Positions 1 to 6,829 of a stretch of DNA of 52,408 bases are shown here, one piece after another. The position numbers were made by a program, and so were the translations under genes. The notes under the pieces were generated by a model. It saw only the letters and a program-made list of their open reading frames with translations, did not search any database and was not told the origin of the DNA. Numbering within the stretch: position 1 is the stretch's first letter; every line of letters begins with the position of its first letter. This DNA comes from Rubrivivax sp. (lineage in GTDB: Bacteria; Pseudomonadota; Gammaproteobacteria; Burkholderiales; Burkholderiaceae_C): the NCBI GenBank assembly GCA_016719535.1, contig JADJYX010000046.1:1-52408 (forward strand), given 5' to 3'.

Positions 1-462
1 GTGTCGCCGCAGGTCCTGCGTCCAGGTGTGCAGCACCAAGGTGAAGGCGGGCGTGGCGCCCAGCCAACGAGTGTTGGCGGCGAACTCCGTGAGGGTGGCC
101 GCAGCGCACTGCATCAAGGTGCGGTAGACCCAGCGGGCATGGAACTGAGCCAGGCCATTCAGGGCGTGCGGCAGCGTGAAGACGAGATGGCAGTACGGCA
201 CGGGCAGCAACTCGGCCAACTGGGCCTGACGCCAGGCATCCCGCGCGCCGCTCTGACATTGCGGGCAATGCCGGTTCCTGCAGGAATGGAACAACCGCTG
301 CTCGCGCCCACACCGGTCGCACTGCTGCACCTGGCCGCCCAGGGCCGGTGTACGACAGGCGACGATGGCCCGCCAGGCACGCGCCTGAGCCGTGCTCAGC
401 GCGTGCTGGTTGAGGTAGGCCGGGCCGAAGGTGCGCAGCACCTCGGCCAGGGTGGCGCTCAC
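1..462 (-). CDS. IS91-family transposase, copy 1 (partial)
   Basis: N-terminal 154 residues of the HUH-type transposase that is complete in the second copy at 2050-3228. A GTG start at 462 lies 12 bases after the stop of the upstream recombinase gene, so the two are probably translated together. The cysteine cluster expected to bind zinc (C48, C51, C61, C66, C69 in the complete copy) is included. The HUH motif (H156, H158) and catalytic tyrosines (Y249, Y253) lie beyond the window edge, so intactness of this copy cannot be judged. Confidence 0.85.
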   Translation of the reverse strand, partial: MSATLAEVLRTFGPAYLNQHALSTAQARAWRAIVACRTPALGGQVQQCDRCGREQRLFHSCRNRHCPQCQSGARDAWRQAQLAELLPVPYCHLVFTLPHALNGLAQFHARWVYRTLMQCAAATLTEFAANTRWLGATPAFTLVLHTWTQDLRRH

Positions 463-474
463 AGCGCTGACAGC

Positions 475-1377
475 TCAGTGCAGGGGCGGCGGCGGTGGCG
501 GCGGTGGCGGTGTCTTGGGCAACTGCGACAGCAGGGCCAGCGCGTCGCCCCCGGCGCTGTAGCCGGGGCGAGCCATGCGCAGGTAGCGGCTGGTGGTGCT
601 GAGGTGGGCATGGCCGAGCAACTTGCTCACGCCGTGCAGATCGACGCCGGCCTCCAGCAGATGCGTGGCGAAGCAATGCCTCAGGGTGTGGATGCCACCG
701 ACCTTGGTGATGCCGACGGAGTCGCGGGCGAGGTGGTAGTAGCGCTGGCCGCTGGCGCGATCGATGGCACGCGCCGGGTTCGAGCGCGAAGGGAACAACC
801 AGTCCGAGGCCTTGGCCCCTGCTCGGCAGCTGCGCCAGTACAGCCTCAAGTCGGCGAGCAGTTCCGAGGTCAGCAGCGCGTAGCGGTCCTGAGCGCCCTT
901 GCCCTGGATGACGCGAATGCACATGCGGTCAGGGGCCGAGTCGATGTCGCAGCCGCGCAGTTGGCACAGCTCGCTCAGGCGCAGGCCACTGGCATAGGCC
1001 AGGGTCAAGAACATCCTGGCCTTGGGCGACAAAGGCGCAGCCAGCAAAGCGGCCACCTCGGCGCGCGACAGCACCTCGGGCAGCCGCTGCGGGTTGCGAC
1101 CCATGGGGATCTGCGCTCGACGCTGGTCCTGGCCCAGCACATCGCAAACCAGGAAGCGCAATGCACAGGCGGTGATGTTGACGGTGGAGCGCGAGCGCTG
1201 TCGTTCCTGCAACAGGTACAGCAAGTAAGCCTGAACCTGCTCGTCGGTCAGCAGCGCGGGGCTGCAGTGGTGGTGCCTGGCCGCCTGCCCGACGGCGCAC
1301 AGGTAGGTCTCCTGGGTGCGCGCAGCAAAGCCGCGCAACACCATCGCATCGATCATGCGTTGGCGCAGCGGTGTCAT
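475..1377 (-). CDS. Tyrosine recombinase of IS91-like element, copy 1
   Basis: A 300-residue phage-integrase/XerC-D-type recombinase, first gene of the element. The start chosen is the ATG opening MTPLRQRMIDAMVLRGF, preceded by a GGAG-type ribosome site; an upstream in-frame ATG at 1458 would add 27 residues. By comparison with copy 2 it keeps the catalytic set (R133, K160, H230, R233, H256, Y265). It ends with a run of nine to ten prolines followed by LH, also present in copy 2. Some IS91-group elements are known to carry such an accessory integrase; its role there is not established. Not to be confused with the integron integrase at 4880. Confidence 0.85.
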   Translation of the reverse strand: MTPLRQRMIDAMVLRGFAARTQETYLCAVGQAARHHHCSPALLTDEQVQAYLLYLLQERQRSRSTVNITACALRFLVCDVLGQDQRRAQIPMGRNPQRLPEVLSRAEVAALLAAPLSPKARMFLTLAYASGLRLSELCQLRGCDIDSAPDRMCIRVIQGKGAQDRYALLTSELLADLRLYWRSCRAGAKASDWLFPSRSNPARAIDRASGQRYYHLARDSVGITKVGGIHTLRHCFATHLLEAGVDLHGVSKLLGHAHLSTTSRYLRMARPGYSAGGDALALLSQLPKTPPPPPPPPPLH

Positions 1378-1473
1378 GGTCATCTCCGAGGTCCGGGGAA
1401 CAGTCCCCGGAACCAAGGTACGACTTGCCGCCGCGTAGACCTCGTGGCACGCCACCACCGCGTCAGCGGTTTA

Positions 1474-1599
1474 GTTCAACGTAGAGTTAACCGGGCGACG
1501 ACGGCATGGCGCCCTGGCCGTGCGGCCGATGATGGACAAAGGCGGCCGCACGGCCAGGGTGCCATGCCGTTGGCGCTCCGGTTGAACGCCAAGTTAGGC
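1474..1599 (-). other. attC-like integron recombination site 1
   Basis: Read on the minus strand: outer box GCCTAAC (1599-1593), 5-base spacer, inner box GTTCAACCGG, long imperfect palindrome, inner box CCGGTTAAC, 5-base spacer, outer box GTTGAAC (1480-1474). The outer boxes fit the RYYYAAC/GTTRRRY consensus. One inner box has an extra unpaired base relative to the other, which sets the orientation as pointing away from intI, as in a normal array. The central stem pairs 1503-1527 with 1544-1568 with a single mismatch. The last outer box is shared with the terminus of IS copy 1. Confidence 0.85.
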
Positions 1600-1625
1600 A
1601 TCGCCTTTGGGTGCTCGCATGAAAA

Positions 1626-1709
1626 CTAGAATTCATCATCGGGCACAGGCTTCATCGAAAGATTCCCGTTCTCCACAGTATAAAGAGTAACCCGAAGGTT
1701 CGAGAATCT
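1626..1709 (-). pseudogene. Tail of a lost integron-cassette gene
   Basis: Between the two attC-like sites the minus strand reads an open frame with no credible start, beginning at the GTTAGAT outer box and ending at a TAG (1626-1628), 26 bases before attC site 1. The predicted tail includes LRVTLYTVENG and ends KPVPDDEF. A coding region stopping just before an attC is the normal layout of a gene cassette, so this is probably the C-terminus of a truncated cassette gene. No family was recognised. A very short intact gene using the internal GTG (VENGNLSMKP...) is possible but less likely. Confidence 0.4.
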
Positions 1710-1790
1710 AACGGAAAGCGTTTATCCGACGCCCCACCGAAGCAGGCCAAACGCACCGGTGCCGGTGGCGTCGGATAAACCTCGTTGAAC
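1706..1790 (-). other. attC-like integron recombination site 2
   Basis: Read on the minus strand: GTTCAAC (1790-1784), then arms GTTTATCCGACGCC and GGCGTCGGATAAAC (paired positions 1767-1780 and 1720-1733, perfect 14-base complement), then GTTAGAT (1712-1706). Both outer boxes fit the attC consensus. The spacers are uneven (about 3 and 7 bases rather than 5 and 5), which suggests that the outer box nearest the IS was replaced or shifted when the element arrived: GTTCAAC is also the terminus of IS copy 2. Confidence 0.75.
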
Positions 1791-1813
1791 TAAACCGCCG
1801 CCACGGGGGTGAC
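1784..1813 (+). repeat. Left terminal inverted repeat of IS copy 2
   Basis: Begins GTTGAACTAAACCGC, the reverse complement of the right terminus at 4232-4246. The match continues to 30 bases with five mismatches. This is the end downstream of the transposase gene, where an IS91-type origin of transfer is expected. Confidence 0.85.
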
Positions 1814-2049
1814 ATGCGGGGCTGTTGGGGAATGTAAGGCTCAGCAGGCCAATCAGGCAACGGCGTTGCGGCTGCGGGCGGCAGTGGCGGCACGCCGGGA
1901 TTGGCTGGTAGGGGTGCGCTGGCGGTTGTCGAGGCGACCTTGATGTTGGTGGTGGCCCACAAGGCGGCGAAGAAGGCGGCAGGCGTGAGCACATCCGTTG
2001 CCGTGCCCAGGAGTGCAGGCAATAGTCCAGAGGAAGCGTGCGCCGCGGA

Positions 2050-3228
2050 TCACGGCGGCCCCCGGCAGTTGGCGATGGCGCCGTGCTCCCCGGCGCGCTC
2101 GGGCGGCAGTATCGCGGTGGTGCGCCACTGGCCCAGCTTGCAGTGCGGGCAGCAGGCGATGTCGATGCCGGCCACGCGCTTGAGGAAGGCGGCGGCATCC
2201 TCGCGAGCTTGCTCGTTGGCCGCGGGCATGGCCAGCGCCGCGCGGGCGGCGGCCAACTTCTGGGCCTTGACGGCCGGGCTGAGCAGCCCGTAGTGACGGA
2301 TGCGCTTGAAGCCACGCGGCAAGACATGCTGCAAGAAGCGAGCGATGAAGTCCTGACCGTCGATCAAGACGGTGCGCTTGCCGCCGTGGTCGTCAGCGCG
2401 AACGCGCAGACGCACGCCCTGGCCGTCGATGCCGACGATGCGCTCGTTGGAGATGGCCACCCGGTGCGTATAGCGCGACAGATAGTCCAGCACCACCTCG
2501 GGCCCGGCCAGGGGTGTCTTGGCGTAGACCACCCAGTCGTGCGCCCTGAGCTGGGCGAGCCGGGCGTGACGCGCCACATCGGTGCTGGCCGGATCGTGCG
2601 GCAGCTTGCCCGCTTGGCCGGCGAGCAGCAGGGCATCGAGGAACTTGCCCCGCAGCACCTTGGACAAGGCATGCACCGGGAACAGGAAGGTCGGGCTGCG
2701 CTTGGGCGCGCACCACTGGCCTTGATCGTCCAGCCCGCCGCAGGCCATCAGCGCGTGCACGTGGATGTGTCGCCGCAGGTCCTGCGTCCAGGTGTGCAGC
2801 ACCAAGGTGAAGGCGGGCGTGGCGCCCAGCCAACGAGTGTTGGCGGCGAACTCCGTGAGGGTGGCCGCAGCGCACTGCATCAAGGTGCGGTAGACCCAGC
2901 GGGCATGGAACTGAGCCAGGCTGTTCAGGGCATGGGGCAACGTGAAGACGAGATGGCAGTACGGCACGGGCAGCAACTCGGCCAACTGGGCCTGACGCCA
3001 GGCATCCCGCGCGCCGCTCTGACATTGCGGGCAATGCCGGTTCCTGCAGGAATGGAACAACCGCTGCTCGCGCCCACACCGGTCGCACTGCTGCACCTGG
3101 CCGCCCAGGGCCGGTGTACGACAGGCGACGATAGCCCGCCAGGCACGCGCCTGAGCCGTGCTCAGCGCGTGCTGGTTGAGGTAGGCCGGGCCGAAGGTGC
3201 GCAGCACCTCGGCCAGGGTGGCGCTCAC
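2050..3228 (-). CDS. IS91-family HUH/Y2 transposase, copy 2
   Basis: A 392-residue rolling-circle-type transposase. The N-terminus has a zinc-finger-like cysteine cluster (C48, C51, C61, C66, C69, in CDRCG and CRNRHCPQC). The HUH metal-binding motif HIHVH is at 154-158 and the paired nucleophile tyrosines are Y249 and Y253 in DYLSRYTHR. The GTG start lies 12 bases downstream of the recombinase stop and is the same in both copies. The length fits the family and no disruption is visible, so it is probably active. In this family the enzyme nicks one end and moves a single strand to a tetranucleotide target. Confidence 0.93.
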   Translation of the reverse strand: MSATLAEVLRTFGPAYLNQHALSTAQARAWRAIVACRTPALGGQVQQCDRCGREQRLFHSCRNRHCPQCQSGARDAWRQAQLAELLPVPYCHLVFTLPHALNSLAQFHARWVYRTLMQCAAATLTEFAANTRWLGATPAFTLVLHTWTQDLRRHIHVHALMACGGLDDQGQWCAPKRSPTFLFPVHALSKVLRGKFLDALLLAGQAGKLPHDPASTDVARHARLAQLRAHDWVVYAKTPLAGPEVVLDYLSRYTHRVAISNERIVGIDGQGVRLRVRADDHGGKRTVLIDGQDFIARFLQHVLPRGFKRIRHYGLLSPAVKAQKLAAARAALAMPAANEQAREDAAAFLKRVAGIDIACCPHCKLGQWRTTAILPPERAGEHGAIANCRGPP

Positions 3229-3240
3229 AGCGCTGACAGC

Positions 3241-4143
3241 TCAGTGCAGGGGCGGCGGCGGTGGCGGCGGTGGCGGTGTCTTGGGCAACTGCGACAGCAG
3301 GGCCAGCGCGTCGCCCCCGGCGCTGTAGCCGGGGCGGGCCATGCGCAGGTAGCGGCTGGTGGTGCTGAGCTGGGCATGGCCGAGCAACTTGCTCACGCCG
3401 TGCAGATCGACGCCGGCCTCCAGCAGATGCGTGGCGAAGCAATGCCTCAGGGTGTGGATGCCGCCGACCTTGGTGATGCCGACGGCGTCACGCGCGAGGT
3501 GGTAGAAGCGCTGGCCGCTGGCGCGATCGATGGCACGCGCCGGGTTCGAGCGCGAAGGGAACAACCAGTCCGAGGCCTTGGCCCCGACACGACAAGTGCG
3601 CCAGTACAGCCGCAGGTCGTCGAGCAGCTCAGTGGTCAGCAGCGCGTAGCGATCCTGAGCGCCCTTGCCCTGGATGACGCGAATGCACATGCGGTCAGGG
3701 GCCGAGTCGATGTCGCAGCCTCGAAGCTGACACAGCTCGCTCAGGCGCAGGCCGCTGGCATAGGCCAGGGTCAGGAACATCCTGGCCTTGGGCGACAAAG
3801 GTGCAGCCAGCAGCGCGGCCACCTCGGCGCGCGACAACACTTCGGGCAGCCGCTGCGGGTTGCGGCCCATGGGGATCTGCGCTCGACGCTGATCCTGGCC
3901 CAGCACATCGCAAACCAGGAAGCGCAACGCGCAGGAGGCGATGTTGACGGTAGAGCGCGAGCGCTGTCGTTCCTGCAACAGGTACAGCAAGTAAGCCTGA
4001 ACCTGCTCGTCGGTCAGCAGCGCGGGGCTGCAGTGGTGGTGCCTGGCCGCCTGCCCGACGGCGCACAGGTAGGTCTCCTGGGTGCGCGCAGCAAAGCCGC
4101 GCAACACCATCGCATCGATCATGCGTTGGCGCAGTGGTGTCAT
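3241..4143 (-). CDS. Tyrosine recombinase of IS91-like element, copy 2
   Basis: A 300-residue tyrosine recombinase. The N-terminal SAM-like core-binding domain covers about residues 1-85 and the catalytic domain about 100-285, with R133 (GLRLSEL), K160, H230/R233 (HTLRHCFATHLLEAG), H256 (LLGH) and Y265 (SRYLRMARPG). Start MTPLRQRM at 4143 has GGAGA eight bases upstream; an earlier in-frame ATG at 4224 would add 27 residues. The C-terminus is a polyproline tract ending LH. It lacks the insert diagnostic of integron integrases, so it belongs to the IS, not to the integron platform. It is the upstream partner of the transposase. Confidence 0.9.
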   Translation of the reverse strand: MTPLRQRMIDAMVLRGFAARTQETYLCAVGQAARHHHCSPALLTDEQVQAYLLYLLQERQRSRSTVNIASCALRFLVCDVLGQDQRRAQIPMGRNPQRLPEVLSRAEVAALLAAPLSPKARMFLTLAYASGLRLSELCQLRGCDIDSAPDRMCIRVIQGKGAQDRYALLTTELLDDLRLYWRTCRVGAKASDWLFPSRSNPARAIDRASGQRFYHLARDAVGITKVGGIHTLRHCFATHLLEAGVDLHGVSKLLGHAQLSTTSRYLRMARPGYSAGGDALALLSQLPKTPPPPPPPPPLH

Positions 4144-4216
4144 GAGAGTCTCCGTGGTTCGGGGAACAGTCCCCGGAACCAAGGTACGACTTGCCGCCGC
4201 GTAGACCTCGTGGCAC

Positions 4217-4246
4217 GCCACCACCGCGTCAGCGGTTTAGTTCAAC
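4217..4246 (-). repeat. Right terminal inverted repeat of IS copy 2
   Basis: Ends GCGGTTTAGTTCAAC, the exact complement of the left terminus over 15 bases and 25 of 30 overall. The same end occurs at 1451-1480 in copy 1. Identity between the two copies stops two bases beyond it, at 1482/4248, which fixes the element boundary. Confidence 0.85.
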
Positions 4247-4310
4247 GTGCTTTCGACCTCACCCAATATAGCCCGGTGCTTGCCACAAATGTCCCCCCGT
4301 GGAGATCTTC
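4247..4310 (-). other. Candidate attI region
   Basis: The segment lies between the first array position and the gene next to intI. On the minus strand it ends AAAGCAC directly before GTTGAAC, which resembles an attI crossover of the G^TTRRRY type. No attC-like palindrome is seen, which is what distinguishes attI from attC. A TATATT resembling a -10 box (complement of 4265-4270) could belong to a cassette promoter, but no convincing -35 is present. The position is inferred from layout only; attI sites have little sequence conservation. Confidence 0.35.
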
Positions 4311-4784
4311 TCACCTCGGCCGCGCCCGCCGCTGGCCCGGTTGACGGGTGACCTGCGCCAGTTCGACGCGATGGCTCAGGCCCAGGGCCTGGATGGCATG
4401 ACCGGGCAGAGCCCAGCGTAGCAGTTGCGGATCCCATTGGCCGCCCAGCGCTCGCGCTGCGGCCTTCAGGCTGGGTTCGTTGCCATCCAGGCGCACGGCG
4501 TAGAGCGCCCGCGGACCGTTTCCGCGCGTGACCGGTTCGGCCCCGACCAGCAACTCCACCGTGGTGTAGCGGTACAGCCCGGTCCAGTCGTAGCGGTAGC
4601 GCACCAGCAGCAGCGGTGCGCCGAATCGTCGCAGCAGCTTGACGGTGCCGGCTCGCCCGGGATGCAGCGACTTGCCGACGCGTGTCTGCGCCAGCGACGG
4701 CATGGGGGGTACCGGCCCGGGGCTTTCGATCGGATCGCCTTCTGCGATGGGGCGGATCGCGGGGCGTTGAGGTGCCTTCGCCAT
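4311..4784 (-). CDS. Conserved protein of unknown function, divergent from intI
   Basis: A 157-residue basic protein. The start MAKAPQRP was chosen because AGGGAG lies nine bases upstream; a longer frame reaches 4868 but would run over the LexA box. Visible features are a segment TVKLLRRFGAPLLLVRYRYD (about residues 48-67), then YRYTTVELLV, and a C-terminal GGQWDPQLLRWALPGHAIQALGL. I recall this pattern from short proteobacterial hypothetical proteins but know no function. It sits between intI and the cassette array and shares the intergenic LexA box with intI, so joint SOS control is plausible. No signal peptide or membrane segment is seen. Confidence 0.75.
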   Translation of the reverse strand: MAKAPQRPAIRPIAEGDPIESPGPVPPMPSLAQTRVGKSLHPGRAGTVKLLRRFGAPLLLVRYRYDWTGLYRYTTVELLVGAEPVTRGNGPRALYAVRLDGNEPSLKAAARALGGQWDPQLLRWALPGHAIQALGLSHRVELAQVTRQPGQRRARPR

Positions 4785-4818
4785 CGAACGGTGCTCCCTG
4801 TATGCGTGCAGCCCGGCC

Positions 4819-4847
4819 TTGCCATCGGCTCGGTAGGCTGATACTGT
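4819..4847 (+). promoter_or_regulatory. intI promoter
   Basis: TTGCCA (4819-4824) and TACTGT (4842-4847) are separated by 17 bases, a good sigma-70 arrangement. The -10 box is the left half of the LexA operator, so repressor binding would block the promoter directly. The intI start at 4880 is 33 bases downstream. Confidence 0.65.
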
Positions 4848-4861
4848 ATGAAACAACAGTA
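4842..4861 (+). promoter_or_regulatory. LexA (SOS) operator between intI and the divergent gene
   Basis: TACTGTATGAAACAACAGTA has the CTG-N10-CAG core and both outer TA/TA pairs of the canonical LexA box. LexA control of integron integrases is established for several integrons, and the position over the -10 of intI matches that mechanism. It is about 58 bases upstream of the divergent start at 4784, so it may also control that gene. Confidence 0.9.
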
Positions 4862-4879
4862 TACGCAAGGAGGCTGCGC

Positions 4880-6829
4880 ATGTCGTCCGGGTCGATGCTC
4901 GATGAAGGGATGCCCGGGGCTCCGCGCCCGCGCCGCAACGGCGCAGGGCCGGGGGACGTCGATGCCGCCGCCATCGGCGGTCCGCCCATGGGTGCAGCGC
5001 CTGCGTTGTCTCCGCGGCTGCTCGACCAGTTGCGCCACCAGGTGCGCTACCGCCACTACAGCCTGCGCACTGAAGAGGCCTATGTGCACTGGGTGCGCGC
5101 CTTCATCCGCTACCACGGTCTGCGCCACCCGGCCGAGCTGTCGCGGCCCGAGGTCGAGGGCTTCCTCACCTGGCTGGCGGCCGAGCGCCAGGTCTCGGCC
5201 TCCACCCACAAGCAGGCGTTGTCGGCCCTGTTGTTCCTCTACCAGCAGGTGCTCGGTCTGCAACTGCCGTGGATGGGCGAGATCGGCCGCCCGCGCGAAG
5301 AGCGCCGCCTGCCCGTGGTGCTGTCGCCCGACGAGGTATCGGCGCTGCTGGCTGCCTTGCAGGCGCAGCCGCGCTGCGGCCCCATGCTCGGGCTCTTCGG
5401 CCGCCTGCTCTACGGCACCGGCATGCGGCTGCTCGAGGGCCTGCGCCTGCGCGTGAAGGATGTCGAGTTCGATCACCGCGCCATCATCGTGCGCCAGGGC
5501 AAGGGCGCCAAGGACCGCGTGGTGATGCTGCCGGCCTCGCTCGAGGCCCCGCTGCATGAGCACCTGGCCGAGATCAAGGCCCTGTGGCAGCTCGACCGCT
5601 CGCGCGCCGTGCCCGGCGTGCACCTGCCCGATGCGCTGGCGCGCAAATACCCGCGGGCGGCCGAATCCTGGTCCTGGTTCTGGGTCTTTCCGCAGGCCGA
5701 GCTGGCCGACGATCCGCGCAGCGGCATCCGGCGGCGCCACCACCTGACGGACCAGTTTTTCCAGCGCGCCTTCCGCCGCGCGCTGCAGCAGGCCGGCATC
5801 GGCAAGCCGGCCACGCCGCACACGCTGCGCCATTCCTTCGCCACCCACCTGCTGCAGTCGGGCTACGACATCCGCACCGTGCAGGAGCTGCTCGGCCATG
5901 CCGACGTCAGCACGACGATGATCTATACGCATGTGCTGCGCATGGGCGGCCATGCGGTGCACAGCCCGCTCGACCGCCTGCCGGCACGGCCGCCGCCGCC
6001 GCAGGCGCCCCGCCGCGGCCGGCCCCCGGCCCGCCACGCATGCCGCCGCCACCGCTGCATCCCCCCATCCCGCTGCCGGGCCTGCCGTCCGCTGGCCGTC
6101 CTGCGCCTGCGCGCCGCGTGCGCGAACCCGAACCGTGTTACCTCGCCCAAACCATCCGCCGCGTGCCATCGCCGCGCTGCCCGGCTACGCCGAGCTCGCC
6201 TGCCGCAGCAACTTCAGCTTCCTGACCGGGGCTTCGCACCCCGAGGAACTGGTCGCCCGCGCCAAGGCGCTGCGCTATGCCGCGCTGGCGCTTGCCGACG
6301 AATGCTCGCTCGGCGGCGTGGTGCGCGCCCATGCCGAGGCCAAACGGCTGGGCCTGCCCTTGATCGTCGGCGCCACGATGCAGCTGGCGCCGCGCACGGA
6401 TGTGCCGGCCGCCGCACCCGGCCCGCGCCTGGTGCTGCTGGCGCAGTCGCGCCGCGGCTACGGCAACCTGTCGCAGTGGATCACCGTGGCGCGCCGGCGC
6501 GCGCCCAAGGGCCAGTACCAGGCGCTGATGGCCGATCTGGAAGGCAAGGTGCCGAATACGCCCACGCTGGCCGGCCTGCCCGACTGCCTGGCGCTGCTGA
6601 TGACGGCCGCGGTGCTGCCACCACCCGGCGCCGACGCCGCCGCCACGGCCGCTGCCGCCGACCCCTTCGAGACCCTCTTCGCCCACGCTGTCTGGCTGCA
6701 GACCTGGTTCGGTGCCGCGCGCTGCGCGCTGGCGCTGCCGCTGCTGCTGCGCCCGCACGACGCGCTGCTGGTCGATGGGGTGCAGCGTGTCGCATCGCTC
6801 ACCGGCCTGCGCATCGTCGCGGTGGGTGA
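4880..6829 (+). CDS. intI: Integron integrase IntI, reading frame without normal stop
   Basis: A tyrosine recombinase of the integron class, which inserts and excises gene cassettes at attI and attC. ATG 4880 follows AAGGAGG at 6 bases. Residues 1-45 are an extra N-terminal stretch; the core runs from about 45 to 367. Catalytic residues are R183 (TGMRLLEGL), H314/R317 (PHTLRHSFATHLL), H340 (LLGHADVSTT) and Y349 (MIYTHV). The IntI-only insert is present just before box II (LADDPRSGIRRRHH...). The family normally ends right after SPLDRL, here at 5980, but no stop occurs until 6829, adding about 280 low-complexity Arg/Pro/Ala residues and overlapping dnaE2 out of frame. A lost stop, a deletion junction or a base-calling indel could explain this. 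The recombinase domain itself is intact. Confidence 0.9.
   Translation: MSSGSMLDEGMPGAPRPRRNGAGPGDVDAAAIGGPPMGAAPALSPRLLDQLRHQVRYRHYSLRTEEAYVHWVRAFIRYHGLRHPAELSRPEVEGFLTWLAAERQVSASTHKQALSALLFLYQQVLGLQLPWMGEIGRPREERRLPVVLSPDEVSALLAALQAQPRCGPMLGLFGRLLYGTGMRLLEGLRLRVKDVEFDHRAIIVRQGKGAKDRVVMLPASLEAPLHEHLAEIKALWQLDRSRAVPGVHLPDALARKYPRAAESWSWFWVFPQAELADDPRSGIRRRHHLTDQFFQRAFRRALQQAGIGKPATPHTLRHSFATHLLQSGYDIRTVQELLGHADVSTTMIYTHVLRMGGHAVHSPLDRLPARPPPPQAPRRGRPPARHACRRHRCIPPSRCRACRPLAVLRLRAACANPNRVTSPKPSAACHRRAARLRRARLPQQLQLPDRGFAPRGTGRPRQGAALCRAGACRRMLARRRGARPCRGQTAGPALDRRRHDAAGAAHGCAGRRTRPAPGAAGAVAPRLRQPVAVDHRGAPARAQGPVPGADGRSGRQGAEYAHAGRPARLPGAADDGRGAATTRRRRRRHGRCRRPLRDPLRPRCLAADLVRCRALRAGAAAAAAPARRAAGRWGAACRIAHRPAHRRGG

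Larger units (their letters stand above)
1..1480 (-). mobile_element. IS91-like two-gene element, copy 1 (cut by window edge)
   Basis: Positions 1-1482 match 2767-4248 at a constant offset of 2766, with scattered substitutions and no indels, so this is a second, slightly diverged copy of the element at 1784-4246. It carries a complete tyrosine recombinase gene and the first 154 codons of the HUH transposase. The rest lies left of the window. The right terminus is the inverted-repeat end GCGGTTTAGTTCAAC (1466-1480), which directly abuts an attC-like site; its last seven bases, GTTCAAC, double as an outer box of that site. Element boundaries are seen in sequence; assignment to the IS91 group rests on the transposase. 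Confidence 0.85.
1784..4246 (-). mobile_element. IS91-like two-gene element, copy 2 (complete, 2463 bp)
   Basis: Complete element with a tyrosine recombinase gene followed by an HUH/Y2 transposase gene, both on the minus strand. The ends are imperfect inverted repeats of 30 bases (1784-1813 and 4217-4246): the outer 15 are identical, GTTGAACTAAACCGC, with 5 mismatches in the next 15. Classical IS91 members lack such repeats. Both ends carry GAAC/GTTC, the tetranucleotide preferred as target by IS91 elements, and each end matches the integron outer-box consensus GTTRRRY. The element lies between the putative attI side (4247 onward) and attC site 2. The 266 bases downstream of the transposase (1784-2049) hold no recognised gene. 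Confidence 0.85.

Noticed and set aside
475..1377. The IS recombinase as the integron integrase
   Set aside because: It lacks the IntI-specific insert before the HxxR box, while the gene at 4880 has it; both copies travel with the IS91-type transposase.
1..1629. A 542-codon plus-strand frame across IS copy 1 (and the 768-codon one at 2038-4344)
   Set aside because: It mirrors the recombinase and transposase genes on the other strand, has repetitive Gly/Ala/Arg/Gln composition and no family features.
1708..2022. A 104-codon minus-strand frame downstream of the transposase as a possible passenger gene
   Set aside because: It crosses the IS terminus into attC site 2 and is Pro/Ala-rich with no recognisable domain.
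4247..4310. A third attC site next to the right end of IS copy 2
   Set aside because: No long palindrome or paired inner boxes are present, so it was kept only as a weak attI candidate.
5584..6225. A separate gene between intI and dnaE2
   Set aside because: The frame is Pro/Arg-rich out-of-frame reading of intI and gives no family match; no ribosome site precedes its candidate starts.
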